Under the pieces are notes generated by a model. That model had not been told where the DNA came from. It did not search any database and was given only the letters and a program-made list of their open reading frames with translations. The translations under genes and the position numbers were made by a program. A DNA stretch of 50,539 bases, taken from NCBI RefSeq assembly GCF_900566085.1, contig NZ_UPHT01000175.1:1-50539 (forward strand), given 5' to 3'. Of the stretch, positions 26,082 through 33,947 are shown piece by piece. The stretch is from Mycobacterium attenuatum (GTDB lineage Bacteria; Actinomycetota; Actinomycetes; Mycobacteriales; Mycobacteriaceae). Every line of letters begins with the position of its first letter. Position 1 is the stretch's first letter.

Positions 26082-28073
26082 TCACTCCCGAGCCGGGGCC
26101 GGCGGCACGTTGGGCACCTCGAGGCCGCATCTGATGAGTTCGTTGAGCGGCACCCTGTCGATCCGGTACCGGGTGAACTCAAAGGAGTGCACCACGTTGG
26201 ACATAAAACGGCGCAGGGTCAACGGGGCACGCACCGAGTTCAGCACCGCCTGGGTGGCGGGGCATTTCAGCGCCGCCTCCGCCTGAGCGACCCAAGCAGG
26301 GTCGAGATAGCCCGGAACACCCGGATACCACTTCACCCACGGGCCATCGGCGATCACCCAGTCGGGAAACAGGTTCTTGTCGTGGCCGATCCGGCCGTGC
26401 TTCAACCGCTCGGTGTGTTGAGCCAGCGGGTTTGCCAGCCCGATCTGGTCGATCACCTTGACATCGAGTCCCACATTCATGCCGAGCATCCCCAAATTGG
26501 TGAAAAACACCGCGTGTTGCGGCTTTTGGGTCGCCGGGATACCGGGAGCGGTTCCCGGCGGGATCATCGGCACCAGATCCCACTGGTTGTAGTTGCCCGA
26601 CGGCAGCAGCAGGGCGCCTTCGGGGGTGTGGTCAAGCGCGGTCAGCACGGCAGCCATCCGCGGGTAATCGAGGTAGTCAGCGGCGGTCAGCGGATGGGCG
26701 TGCCCGGTGGCCTGCGCGTAGAAGCGGCGCTCGTCAACGATGCCCGTATAGGTGACGTGCGTGGCATCGTCTCCCATCCCCGGCGAATTCGCGGCCCAGA
26801 GCGACCACCCCGCGATGCCCAGCCACAACATGCTCACCACCCCAGCCAGCCAGTATCCCGTTTCCTTGGCGAAGTCCTTGCCGTCGGGCAGCGCGACAGG
26901 AATAACCGACACCGGAGCCAGCAAACAGAACAGCGGGGCCAGCAAGACACGTCCGTGCATGAAGTCTCCGCCCTGGCGGATCCAGTACAACGCCTGCAGC
27001 AGCCCGCTGCCGACCATGAAGACCACCACGGCCGCCGGGCTCTGGACCGCCCGGGCCACCCGTCCGTAGTCGGGAGCGATCACCGGACGCAGAAACGACG
27101 GCCGGCGGCGGGCCAGCATCAGCAGCACGCCCAACGGCACCAATAACACGACCGGCACCCACAGGGCATACGGCCGGTTGAAATTCGACAGATAGATCAT
27201 GCCCTGCGACCACTTGTCGCCCGCGGCGTCCTTGGCTAGCGCGGTACCGGGCACCAGCAATCCGTAGTAGCCCATCCGGAAGATCTGGTAGGCGACCGGC
27301 AGGAAACCGCCGGCCACCACGATCAGCACCCGGCGGCGCCACGTCCGCGCCGCGATCAGCATCATGATCAGGGCCAGGCCGCCCATCAGCGCCAGCTCGG
27401 GCCGGACCAGCACGCTGCATCCCGCCACGAAAGCCAGCGCCCCGATGAATACCCGGCCCTGCGGACGGACCCGCAGCGGTTGCGCCCAGCACACCATCAG
27501 CCACCACAGCAGCCCGAGATAGGTCAGCACCAGCCCGCTTTCCAGCCCTGACGTTGCGAAATCTCGCGCCGGTGGCACCGCGATGTAGATGAGCGCGCCG
27601 GCTGGCAACATGATCGCCCGGCGGCCGCGCAGGCTGGGCGCATACAACCGGCCGGTGCCCAGCATGAGCAGCGCCACCCCCAGTAACGACAGCACCAGAG
27701 CCACGGCCAGCGCCACATATTCCAGGCGCATCGGCCCGCCCACCCAGCTGGCCACGTAGAGCAAGTACGTCCACAGCGTCGACGTATTGGCCTCCACGCG
27801 CTCGCCCACGTTGAACACCGGCCCGTTGCCGGCCAGCAGGTTACGCACCGTACGCAGGACGATCAGCCCGTCGTCGGCGATCCAGCGTCGTTGCCACGCG
27901 CCCCAGCCGAACAGCGCGCAGACCACCGCCACGCTGACCCACAGACTGATCCGGACCACCGGCTCATAGGGAAAAACCGGCCACCTGACCCGCCTGACGG
28001 CCGGCCTGCGGGCCAGCGCGCTGGCCCGTAGGGCCTTGAATCTGGAGCTAGCCGAAGGCAACAGCGGCCCCAA
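26082..28073 (-). CDS. aftB: Terminal arabinofuranosyltransferase AftB
   Basis: Up to 663 residues. GT-C membrane glycosyltransferase that adds the terminal beta-1,2-linked arabinofuranose of arabinogalactan from decaprenyl-phosphoarabinose. The catalytic region RRWIADDGLIVLRTVRNLLA with the Asp pair follows the first helix; about ten membrane segments and a C-terminal periplasmic domain follow. The start is uncertain. The frame begins at a TTG at 28073 (weak AGGA upstream), overlapping ubiA by 26 bp. GTG 27959 (VVRISLWVSVAVV) would give 625 residues and align with the M. tuberculosis start (627 residues). Both keep all membrane segments. It is the last gene of the glf-glfT2-PAP2-ubiA-aftB run. 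Confidence 0.93.
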   Translation of the reverse strand: MGPLLPSASSRFKALRASALARRPAVRRVRWPVFPYEPVVRISLWVSVAVVCALFGWGAWQRRWIADDGLIVLRTVRNLLAGNGPVFNVGERVEANTSTLWTYLLYVASWVGGPMRLEYVALAVALVLSLLGVALLMLGTGRLYAPSLRGRRAIMLPAGALIYIAVPPARDFATSGLESGLVLTYLGLLWWLMVCWAQPLRVRPQGRVFIGALAFVAGCSVLVRPELALMGGLALIMMLIAARTWRRRVLIVVAGGFLPVAYQIFRMGYYGLLVPGTALAKDAAGDKWSQGMIYLSNFNRPYALWVPVVLLVPLGVLLMLARRRPSFLRPVIAPDYGRVARAVQSPAAVVVFMVGSGLLQALYWIRQGGDFMHGRVLLAPLFCLLAPVSVIPVALPDGKDFAKETGYWLAGVVSMLWLGIAGWSLWAANSPGMGDDATHVTYTGIVDERRFYAQATGHAHPLTAADYLDYPRMAAVLTALDHTPEGALLLPSGNYNQWDLVPMIPPGTAPGIPATQKPQHAVFFTNLGMLGMNVGLDVKVIDQIGLANPLAQHTERLKHGRIGHDKNLFPDWVIADGPWVKWYPGVPGYLDPAWVAQAEAALKCPATQAVLNSVRAPLTLRRFMSNVVHSFEFTRYRIDRVPLNELIRCGLEVPNVPPAPARE

Positions 28074-28956
28074 CTGTTCCTATCCACGCCAGCGCCAGCA
28101 ACTGCAACACCCGATCACGCAGCGCGATGTCTTCGGGCTCTCCGGCCAGGCCGCCGTCGACGTCCACGGCGTAGCGCAGGATTGCGATGGTGAACGGGAC
28201 CATCGACACCGCGTACCAGGAACCGGAGTACCGGTCGCGCTCGAAGGCCCACAGCCCGTAGGACACGACGACCGCGGTGGCCGACAATGTCCAGACGAAC
28301 CGCAAATAGGTGCTGGTATAGCTTTCCAGCGACTTGCGGATCGCGGCGCCGGTACGCTCGGCCAGTTGCAGCTCGGCGTAGCGTTTGCCGGCCACCATGA
28401 ACAGCGACCCGAACGCCGCGGTCAGCAAAAACCACTGGGACAACGGAATATCAGCGGCGGCGCCACCGGCGATGGCGCGGATCAGATACGCCGACGACAC
28501 GATGCAGATGTCGATCACCGCTTGGTGCTTGAGGCCATAGCAGTACCCCAGTTGCATGGCCAGGTAGACGGCCATGACCACCGCCAGGCTGGGGGTCAAC
28601 CACCAGGCAATGCCCAACGAGGCCACCCCCAGCACCGCCGACATGACGTAGGCCAGCCATTCGGGAACCACACCGGCGGCAATCGGGCGAAACCGCTTGG
28701 TGGGGTGCTCGCGATCAGCCTCCACATCACGCACGTCGTTGATCAGGTAGATCGCCGAGGCGGCCAGGCTGAACACCACGAACGCCACCGAGACTTTGGT
28801 CAGCACCTCGGCGTAGTCGTATCGGACGCCGCGGCCTGCCGCGGCCAGCGGCGCGGCCAGCACCAGAACGTTTTTGACCCATTGCCGCGGCCGCATGGCC
28901 TTGACGACGCCGACAACCAGGTTCGCCGGAGGCCCGGTCACCACGTCTTCACTCAT
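28048..28956 (-). CDS. ubiA: Decaprenyl-phosphate phosphoribosyltransferase (DPPR synthase)
   Basis: 302 residues, same length as M. tuberculosis Rv3806c. UbiA-superfamily membrane enzyme that joins decaprenyl phosphate to PRPP, the first committed step toward decaprenyl-phosphoarabinose, the donor used by EmbA, EmbB and AftB. The signature NDVRDVEADREHPTKRFRP (N73-D77-D81) binds the magnesium-pyrophosphate group, and YCYGLKHQAVID is the second aspartate-region motif. About nine helices. ATG 28956 overlaps the stop of the upstream PAP2 gene (ATGA); its own stop overlaps the possible TTG start of aftB. Confidence 0.96.
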   Translation of the reverse strand: MSEDVVTGPPANLVVGVVKAMRPRQWVKNVLVLAAPLAAAGRGVRYDYAEVLTKVSVAFVVFSLAASAIYLINDVRDVEADREHPTKRFRPIAAGVVPEWLAYVMSAVLGVASLGIAWWLTPSLAVVMAVYLAMQLGYCYGLKHQAVIDICIVSSAYLIRAIAGGAAADIPLSQWFLLTAAFGSLFMVAGKRYAELQLAERTGAAIRKSLESYTSTYLRFVWTLSATAVVVSYGLWAFERDRYSGSWYAVSMVPFTIAILRYAVDVDGGLAGEPEDIALRDRVLQLLALAWIGTVGAAVAFG

Positions 28957-29510
28957 ATCGACACACCCCTCTGCAGGCCGACATCGAGTCGCACCGCAAC
29001 GGCCGCGACGGCAGCGCCGAGCGCCACACCGGCGGCGACGTCGCTGGGGTAATGCACCCCCAGCAGTATCCGGGACAGTGCCATCGGTGGCACCAGCACC
29101 GCCGCGCCCAGTCCGATGGGCAGGCCGACGGCCCTGCTCATGAGGATGGCCGCGGCCGTCGTAGAGGTGGCGTGCGCCGACGGGAAGCTCAATTGGCTTG
29201 GTGTGCCGACGTTTACGGCGACGGCCGGATGATGGGGGCGTTTGCGCCGGACCAGCCGCTTGACCACCACCGCGGCCGCGTGGGCGGCGAAGGCGCCGCC
29301 GCCGGCGACCAGCCAGTCCCGGCGTCTCCCTGGAGAAAGCGCCGCGCCGAGTGCCGACACGGCCAGCCAACCGATGCTGTGTTCGCCGAAGTAGGACAGT
29401 CCCTGCGCGACGGTCAGCGCCTCCGGTCGCTCATTCAGCGCTGACTGTACGGCCACAATTGCGGCGACTTCACCGCTCGCCGGCGCCCCCAGCGGACGGG
29501 CTTTAGGCAT
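28953..29510 (-). CDS. PAP2-family membrane phosphatase (Rv3807c type)
   Basis: 185 residues with several membrane segments and the three PAP2 motifs: KRLVRRKRP, PSAHATS and SRILLGVHYPSD (the phosphatase His residues lie in the second and third). In M. tuberculosis the orthologue is the proposed phosphatase that removes the 5-phosphate from decaprenylphosphoryl-5-phosphoribose, the product of the neighbouring UbiA. It overlaps glfT2 by 8 bp and ubiA by 4 bp, so all three are co-translated. The second motif has PSAH rather than PSGH. Confidence 0.92.
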   Translation of the reverse strand: MPKARPLGAPASGEVAAIVAVQSALNERPEALTVAQGLSYFGEHSIGWLAVSALGAALSPGRRRDWLVAGGGAFAAHAAAVVVKRLVRRKRPHHPAVAVNVGTPSQLSFPSAHATSTTAAAILMSRAVGLPIGLGAAVLVPPMALSRILLGVHYPSDVAAGVALGAAVAAVAVRLDVGLQRGVSI

Positions 29511-31413
29511 GTCGGCGCTCTTGGTTTTCCACCGTGAAGAGCACCGTCTCCCACTTCTGCTTGCTGGACAACACGGGCAACGCGGCGCGATAGATCCTGC
29601 GCATCTCGTCGAAGCGGCGGGTCAGCTGGCGTTGGCGGCGCAGCGACTGCCACAGCAGGGCGAACATCTTGGCCCGATCCCGCTGCCGGAAGACCACCCC
29701 ACACCCGTCGGCCGTCGTCACCGTGACACCGTCGACCGTGCACAACCGGAACCAGCGGGCATCCTGGGTCGGCACGTTGAACTCGGGGCGCGCGTGGTGG
29801 GCCGGGTCGGCGGCCTTGAGGTTGTGCACGATGCCCCGGCCCAGCCGGTAACCAATGGTGACGGGGTTCACCGGCGGCTTGTTCACCTTGTTCTTGTGCA
29901 ACGGCGGCGGCAGCTCGCTGGCCGCGGGCAGCACGACGGCGTCGGGATATTCCTTGCGGATGCGATGCACTTGCGGCAGCGCCGATTCGAGGATGGAGAA
30001 GATGTGCTCGGGGCCGGCCAGGAAGTCGTCGATGGCCTTGTTCTGGATTGCCACCGTCGAATACTCAAGGCAGGCAAGGTGTTTCAGTGTCGCCTTGAGG
30101 TGGCTGCGCACCAGTCCGGTGATGTCACCGTCCCAGTGCATCGCGGCCACCACCAGCCGGTTGCGCAGGTGGAAGTAGGCCTGCCAGTCGATGGCGTCGT
30201 CTTTGTCGCTCCAGGCCATGTGCCAGATCGCCGCGCCGGGCAGCGTGACGGTGGGATAGCCGTGTTCGGCGGCGCGCAGGCCGTAGTCGGCGTCGTCCCA
30301 TTTGATGAACAACGGCAGCGGCTGGCCCAGCTCCTCGGCCACCTGGCGCGGGATCATGCATGTCCACCAGCCGTTGTAGTCGACGTCGATGCGCCGGTGC
30401 AGCAGCTTGCTCTTGTCCTCTTTGTCGCCCAGCGGGCATTCGGCGAAGTCGTGGTCGTACTCGGCGTGCGGGGCGGCGGTCCACATGAAGTTCGAGCGGT
30501 TGACGACCTCGCCCATGATGTGCAGGTGCGAGGGCTCCTGCAGGTTGAGCATCTGTCCGCCGACCAGCATCGGGCCCTTGGCGAAGCGGTGCATGGCCAG
30601 CACCCGCAAGATGGAGTCCGGCTCGATGCGGATGTCGTCGTCCATGAACAGAATCTGCTGGCAGTCGGTGTTTTTCAGTGCCTCGTACATCACCCGGCTG
30701 TAGCCGCCGGAGCCGCCGAGGTTGGGCTGGTCGTGAATGGAGAGCCGATTGCCCAGGCGGGCCGCGGCGGCGGGGAAGTCTGGATGGTCGCGGACTTTGC
30801 GGGTACCTTGGTCGGGCACGATCACCGCACCGATCACCTGGTCCACCAGCGGGTCGGCGGTGAGTTCGGCCAGCGCGTTGACGCAGTCCGCGGGGCGGTT
30901 GAACGTGGGGATGCCGACGGCGATGTTGGCCGTGCCGGGGGCGGGGGTCGGCGCGTACCAGCCACCGTTGAGCAGGGTGACCGCGGTGTCGGTGGTGATG
31001 TCGAACCAGATCCAGCCGCCGTCCTCGAAAGGTTGCAGCCCCACTTCGACCTCGACGACCTGCGGCTGGCCCGGCGGGCAGTCCGAAGCGCCGGCGAACG
31101 CCCGGCCCTCGACGAAGATGCGCGCACCGGTGGCCTTGGTCCGGTAGACGTCCAGGCGCCCCGCTCCGGTGAGCTCGACACGCAGCACCACAGACGTGCA
31201 GATCGACCAGCGTCGCCAGTAGCTGGCCGGAAACGCATTGAAATAGGTGGCGAACGACACCTCTGATTCCGCGCCAATCTGCAGCGAGGTCCGGCTCGTG
31301 GCGTGCGCGCGCCGCGCGTTGGTGGTCGACTCCTCGAGGTACAGCTTGCGCACGTCGAGCGGTTCACCCGGTCGCGGCAGGATGATGCGGGACAGCAGGC
31401 TTTCGGCGGTCAT
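29503..31413 (-). CDS. glfT2: Galactofuranosyltransferase GlfT2
   Basis: 636 residues (637 in M. tuberculosis). Processive GT2-family enzyme that builds the galactan chain of arabinogalactan with alternating beta-1,5 and beta-1,6 galactofuranose, using UDP-Galf made by Glf. N-terminal beta-barrel domain to about residue 160, then the GT-A domain (VGIPTFNRPADCVNALAEL) with the metal-binding DDD at 258-260 in FMDDDIRIEPDS and the acceptor-side KWDDADYGLRAAEHG. The His of WHMAWSDKDD is a further metal ligand. The C-terminal helical domain is present. The ATG overlaps the glf stop (ATGA). Confidence 0.97.
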   Translation of the reverse strand: MTAESLLSRIILPRPGEPLDVRKLYLEESTTNARRAHATSRTSLQIGAESEVSFATYFNAFPASYWRRWSICTSVVLRVELTGAGRLDVYRTKATGARIFVEGRAFAGASDCPPGQPQVVEVEVGLQPFEDGGWIWFDITTDTAVTLLNGGWYAPTPAPGTANIAVGIPTFNRPADCVNALAELTADPLVDQVIGAVIVPDQGTRKVRDHPDFPAAAARLGNRLSIHDQPNLGGSGGYSRVMYEALKNTDCQQILFMDDDIRIEPDSILRVLAMHRFAKGPMLVGGQMLNLQEPSHLHIMGEVVNRSNFMWTAAPHAEYDHDFAECPLGDKEDKSKLLHRRIDVDYNGWWTCMIPRQVAEELGQPLPLFIKWDDADYGLRAAEHGYPTVTLPGAAIWHMAWSDKDDAIDWQAYFHLRNRLVVAAMHWDGDITGLVRSHLKATLKHLACLEYSTVAIQNKAIDDFLAGPEHIFSILESALPQVHRIRKEYPDAVVLPAASELPPPLHKNKVNKPPVNPVTIGYRLGRGIVHNLKAADPAHHARPEFNVPTQDARWFRLCTVDGVTVTTADGCGVVFRQRDRAKMFALLWQSLRRQRQLTRRFDEMRRIYRAALPVLSSKQKWETVLFTVENQERRHA

Positions 31414-32606
31414 TGCCGCGCGCCTCCGTCCAGATCGGCGCCGTCGCGCAGGTGCGGCGCGAGAACGTTTTCGTACATGCTCAAAGCGCTGGCAATGGCC
31501 ATATGCATATCCAGATATTGGTAGGTGCCCAAGCGACCGCCGAACAGGACCTTCGATGACGCGGTCTCGGACTTCGCCCTGGCCCGGTAGGCGGCCAACA
31601 GGGCACGGTCGGCCTCAGTGTTGATCGGATAGTAGGGCTCGTCGTCGGCTTCGGCGAACCGGGAGTATTCGCGCATGATCACCGTCTTGTCCGTCGGGTA
31701 ATCGCGCTCGGGGTGGAAGTGCCGGAACTCGTGGATGCGGGTGTATGGGACGTCGAGGTCGTTGTAGTTCATCACCGGCGTGCCCTGAAAATCACCACAG
31801 TCGGGCAGCACTTCCACCTCGAAGTCCAGGGTGCGCCAGCCCAGCCGGCCGTCGGCGTAGTCGAAGTAGCGGTCGATCGGGCCGGTGTAAACAACCGGGG
31901 CGTCCGGGCTGGCCGCACACAGCGCGTCGCGAACGTCGAACCAGTCGGTGTCTAGCCTGACCTCGATCCGGTCATCGACGGCCATGTTCTGTAGCCACGC
32001 CGTGTAGCCGTCGACCGGCAGGCCCTCATAGGTGTCGCTGAAGTACCGGTTGTCGAAGGTGTAGCGCACCGGAAGCCGGCTGATGACGGCGGCCGGCAGC
32101 TCGGCGGGATCGGTCTGCCACTGCTTGGCGGTGTAACCCTTGACGAACGCTTCGTAGAGCGGCCGGCCGATCAGCGAGATGGCCTTCTCCTCGAGGTTCT
32201 GCGCGTCTTCGGTCTTGATTTCGGCCGCCTGTTCGGCGATCAGCTGCCGCGCTTGGTCAGGCGTGAAGTACTTGCCGAAGAACTGCGAGACCAGGCCCAG
32301 CCCCATCGGGAACTGGTAGGCCTGCCCGTTGTGCATGGCGAAGACCCGGTGCCGGTAGTCGGTGAAGTCGGTGAACTGCCGCACGTAGTCCCACACCTTC
32401 TTATTGGAGGTGTGGAACAGGTGCGCGCCGTATTTGTGGACTTCGATCCCGGTCTGCGGCTCCGGTTCGGAATAGGCGTTACCGCCGATATGCGGGCGGC
32501 GCTCGACAACGAGCACCCGCTTGCCGAGCTGGGTAGCCACGCGCTCGGCGATCGTCAGGCCGAAGAATCCGGAACCGACGACGAAAAGGTCGAATCGTGC
32601 GGTCAT
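31410..32606 (-). CDS. glf: UDP-galactopyranose mutase
   Basis: 398 residues. Flavoenzyme that interconverts UDP-galactopyranose and UDP-galactofuranose, the sugar donor of GlfT2. Near the N-terminus is the Rossmann motif VVGSGFFGLTIAERVA, then VVERRPHIGGNAYSE and HKYGAHLFHTSNKKVWDY; the downstream KGYTAKQWQTDP and the arginines of MREYSRFAE are typical substrate contacts. First gene of the glf-glfT2-PAP2-ubiA-aftB operon, divergent from erp with 266 bp between the start codons. Confidence 0.97.
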   Translation of the reverse strand: MTARFDLFVVGSGFFGLTIAERVATQLGKRVLVVERRPHIGGNAYSEPEPQTGIEVHKYGAHLFHTSNKKVWDYVRQFTDFTDYRHRVFAMHNGQAYQFPMGLGLVSQFFGKYFTPDQARQLIAEQAAEIKTEDAQNLEEKAISLIGRPLYEAFVKGYTAKQWQTDPAELPAAVISRLPVRYTFDNRYFSDTYEGLPVDGYTAWLQNMAVDDRIEVRLDTDWFDVRDALCAASPDAPVVYTGPIDRYFDYADGRLGWRTLDFEVEVLPDCGDFQGTPVMNYNDLDVPYTRIHEFRHFHPERDYPTDKTVIMREYSRFAEADDEPYYPINTEADRALLAAYRARAKSETASSKVLFGGRLGTYQYLDMHMAIASALSMYENVLAPHLRDGADLDGGARQ

Positions 32607-32723
32607 CGGTTGCCTAGGTTATCCGACCCTGCTGCCAAAACCCGACTTGGCGGCTCGTCCGAGTCAGGGTTCTCGCAGGTTTGGGCCGGGTGCGCAGGTT
32701 CTCATGTCCGTCGATAGCCCAAC

Positions 32724-32742
32724 ATCGCACCTTTGGTGCGAT
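32724..32742. promoter_or_regulatory. Perfect inverted repeat between glf and erp
   Basis: ATCGCACC-TTT-GGTGCGAT, two perfect 8-bp arms with a 3-bp centre, lies between the divergent glf (start 32606) and erp (start 32873). It could be an operator or a small hairpin in a leader. A string of weak AT-rich boxes (GATATAG around 32757, TACCAT near 32790) follows on the erp side; the true -10 is not certain. Confidence 0.5.
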
Positions 32743-32872
32743 TGCCTCACGATTCGATATAGCCACTCTAGTCACACGAACCTCACTCGTACCATCGAGT
32801 CGTGGGTTTCACGCCGTCGCAGACAGATGGAAGGAACCGACGCAACAAATAGTCCACATTGAGGAGACTTCC

Positions 32873-33775
32873 GTGCCGAATCGACGCCGACGCAAGCTCT
32901 CGACAACCATGAGCGCCGTCGCGGCCCTGGCAGTTGCGAGTCCTTGTGCATATTTTCTTGTTTACGAATCGACCGTGGGCACCAAACCGCCCGAGCACCA
33001 CGAGTTTGTCCGGGCGGCAAGCGTGGCCGATTTGCCCGGCGAGCTGATGTCGGCTCTGTCGCAAGGGCTTTCGCAGTTCGGCATCAACCTGCCACCGGTG
33101 CCGAGCCTGACCGGCGGCAGTGCTGCCGGCACCGGCCTGACCAGTCCGGGCCTGACCAGTCCGGGCCTGACCAGTCCGGGCCTGACCAGTCCGGGCCTGA
33201 CCAGTCCGACGGGTTTGACGCCGTCGACGCCGGGATCGTTGGCCCTGCCGGGAACGACGATAACGCCGCCGACACCGGGAACCGGAATCAACCCCGCGCT
33301 GACCAGCCCCACCGGAGCCACACCCGGGCTGACGAACCCTACGGGGCTAGACCCGGCACTCGGCGGCGCCAACGAGATTCCCATCACGACACCGGCCAGC
33401 CTGGACCCCGGCGCCGACGGGACCTACCCGATCCTGGGCGATCCGTCGTTGGGCTACGGACCAGGCGGCGGCTACGGGCCGGCCACCAGCCCGATCGGCA
33501 CCGGCGGCGGTGGCCTCGGCGGCAGCAGCGGCGGCGGCGGGCTCCTCAACGACGTGATGCAGGCGGCCAACCAGCTGGGCGCCGGGCAGGCCATCGACCT
33601 GCTGAAGGGCGTGCTGATGCCGTCCATCATGCAGGCCATCCAAAACGGCGGCGCGGCGGCACCTGCGGCTGGCGTACCCGCCGCCGGCCTGCCCGCCGCG
33701 GTTCCGCCAGCGCTTCCGGCGGCCGCGGCACCGGTGGTGGCGCCACCAGCCGCGGCGACCACACCAGTCGCCTGA
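32873..33775 (+). CDS. pirG: Exported repetitive protein Erp (PirG)
   Basis: 300 residues from GTG 32873, with GAGGAG 6 nt upstream and the family start VPNRRRRKLSTTMSAVAALA. Signal peptide, then an N-terminal domain (LPGELMSALSQGLSQFGINL), a central PGLTS-type repeat region of about 60-70 residues, the conserved GLDPALGGANEIPITTP and PGADGTYPILGDPSLG, a Gly-rich segment, a second helical domain (LGAGQAIDLLKGVLMPSIMQ) and a Pro/Ala-rich hydrophobic C-terminus. Erp is a secreted, surface-located protein needed for normal growth in the host; its repeat region varies between species in number and sequence, and here there are five perfect units in a row. Confidence 0.96.
   Translation: MPNRRRRKLSTTMSAVAALAVASPCAYFLVYESTVGTKPPEHHEFVRAASVADLPGELMSALSQGLSQFGINLPPVPSLTGGSAAGTGLTSPGLTSPGLTSPGLTSPGLTSPTGLTPSTPGSLALPGTTITPPTPGTGINPALTSPTGATPGLTNPTGLDPALGGANEIPITTPASLDPGADGTYPILGDPSLGYGPGGGYGPATSPIGTGGGGLGGSSGGGGLLNDVMQAANQLGAGQAIDLLKGVLMPSIMQAIQNGGAAAPAAGVPAAGLPAAVPPALPAAAAPVVAPPAAATTPVA
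33134..33208 (+). repeat. Five exact 15-bp tandem repeats in erp
   Basis: GGCCTGACCAGTCCG is repeated five times with no mismatch, encoding Gly-Leu-Thr-Ser-Pro. Degenerate units (TGLTPST, GATPGLTNPTGLDP) follow. The identity at DNA level, not only protein level, indicates recent expansion by slippage or recombination. Confidence 0.95.
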
Positions 33776-33814
33776 CTATCCCTGCTGCCCTACAAACCTT
33801 GGGACCTGTCACCT

Positions 33815-33879
33815 GACGACACCGCAGAGTGGCCCCGGACGGGAGACCGCCCAGCACGCCATCGCTCTGCGGTGTCGTC
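33815..33879 (+). terminator. Large inverted repeat after erp
   Basis: Perfect 15-bp arms GACGACACCGCAGAG (33815-33829) and its complement (33865-33879) around a 35-nt loop, 40 nt past the erp stop and followed by a short T-run (GGTTTTCC). It probably ends erp transcription before csp, whose promoter would lie in the AT-rich 33880-33945. Confidence 0.6.
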
Positions 33880-33947
33880 GACAGGTTTTCCACATAAATA
33901 CCGTGTCGCCTCATAAGAAACATTAGACACACAAGTAACATCACCTG

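Noticed and set aside
25788..26286. Small frames between fbpA and aftB
   Set aside because: No ribosome-binding site, no domain, and they overlap the aftB end; the region is better explained as upstream DNA of fbpA.
29509..31266. 585-residue open frame on + opposite glfT2
   Set aside because: GC-driven shadow of GlfT2; Arg/Val/Gly-rich composition and no recognisable domain.
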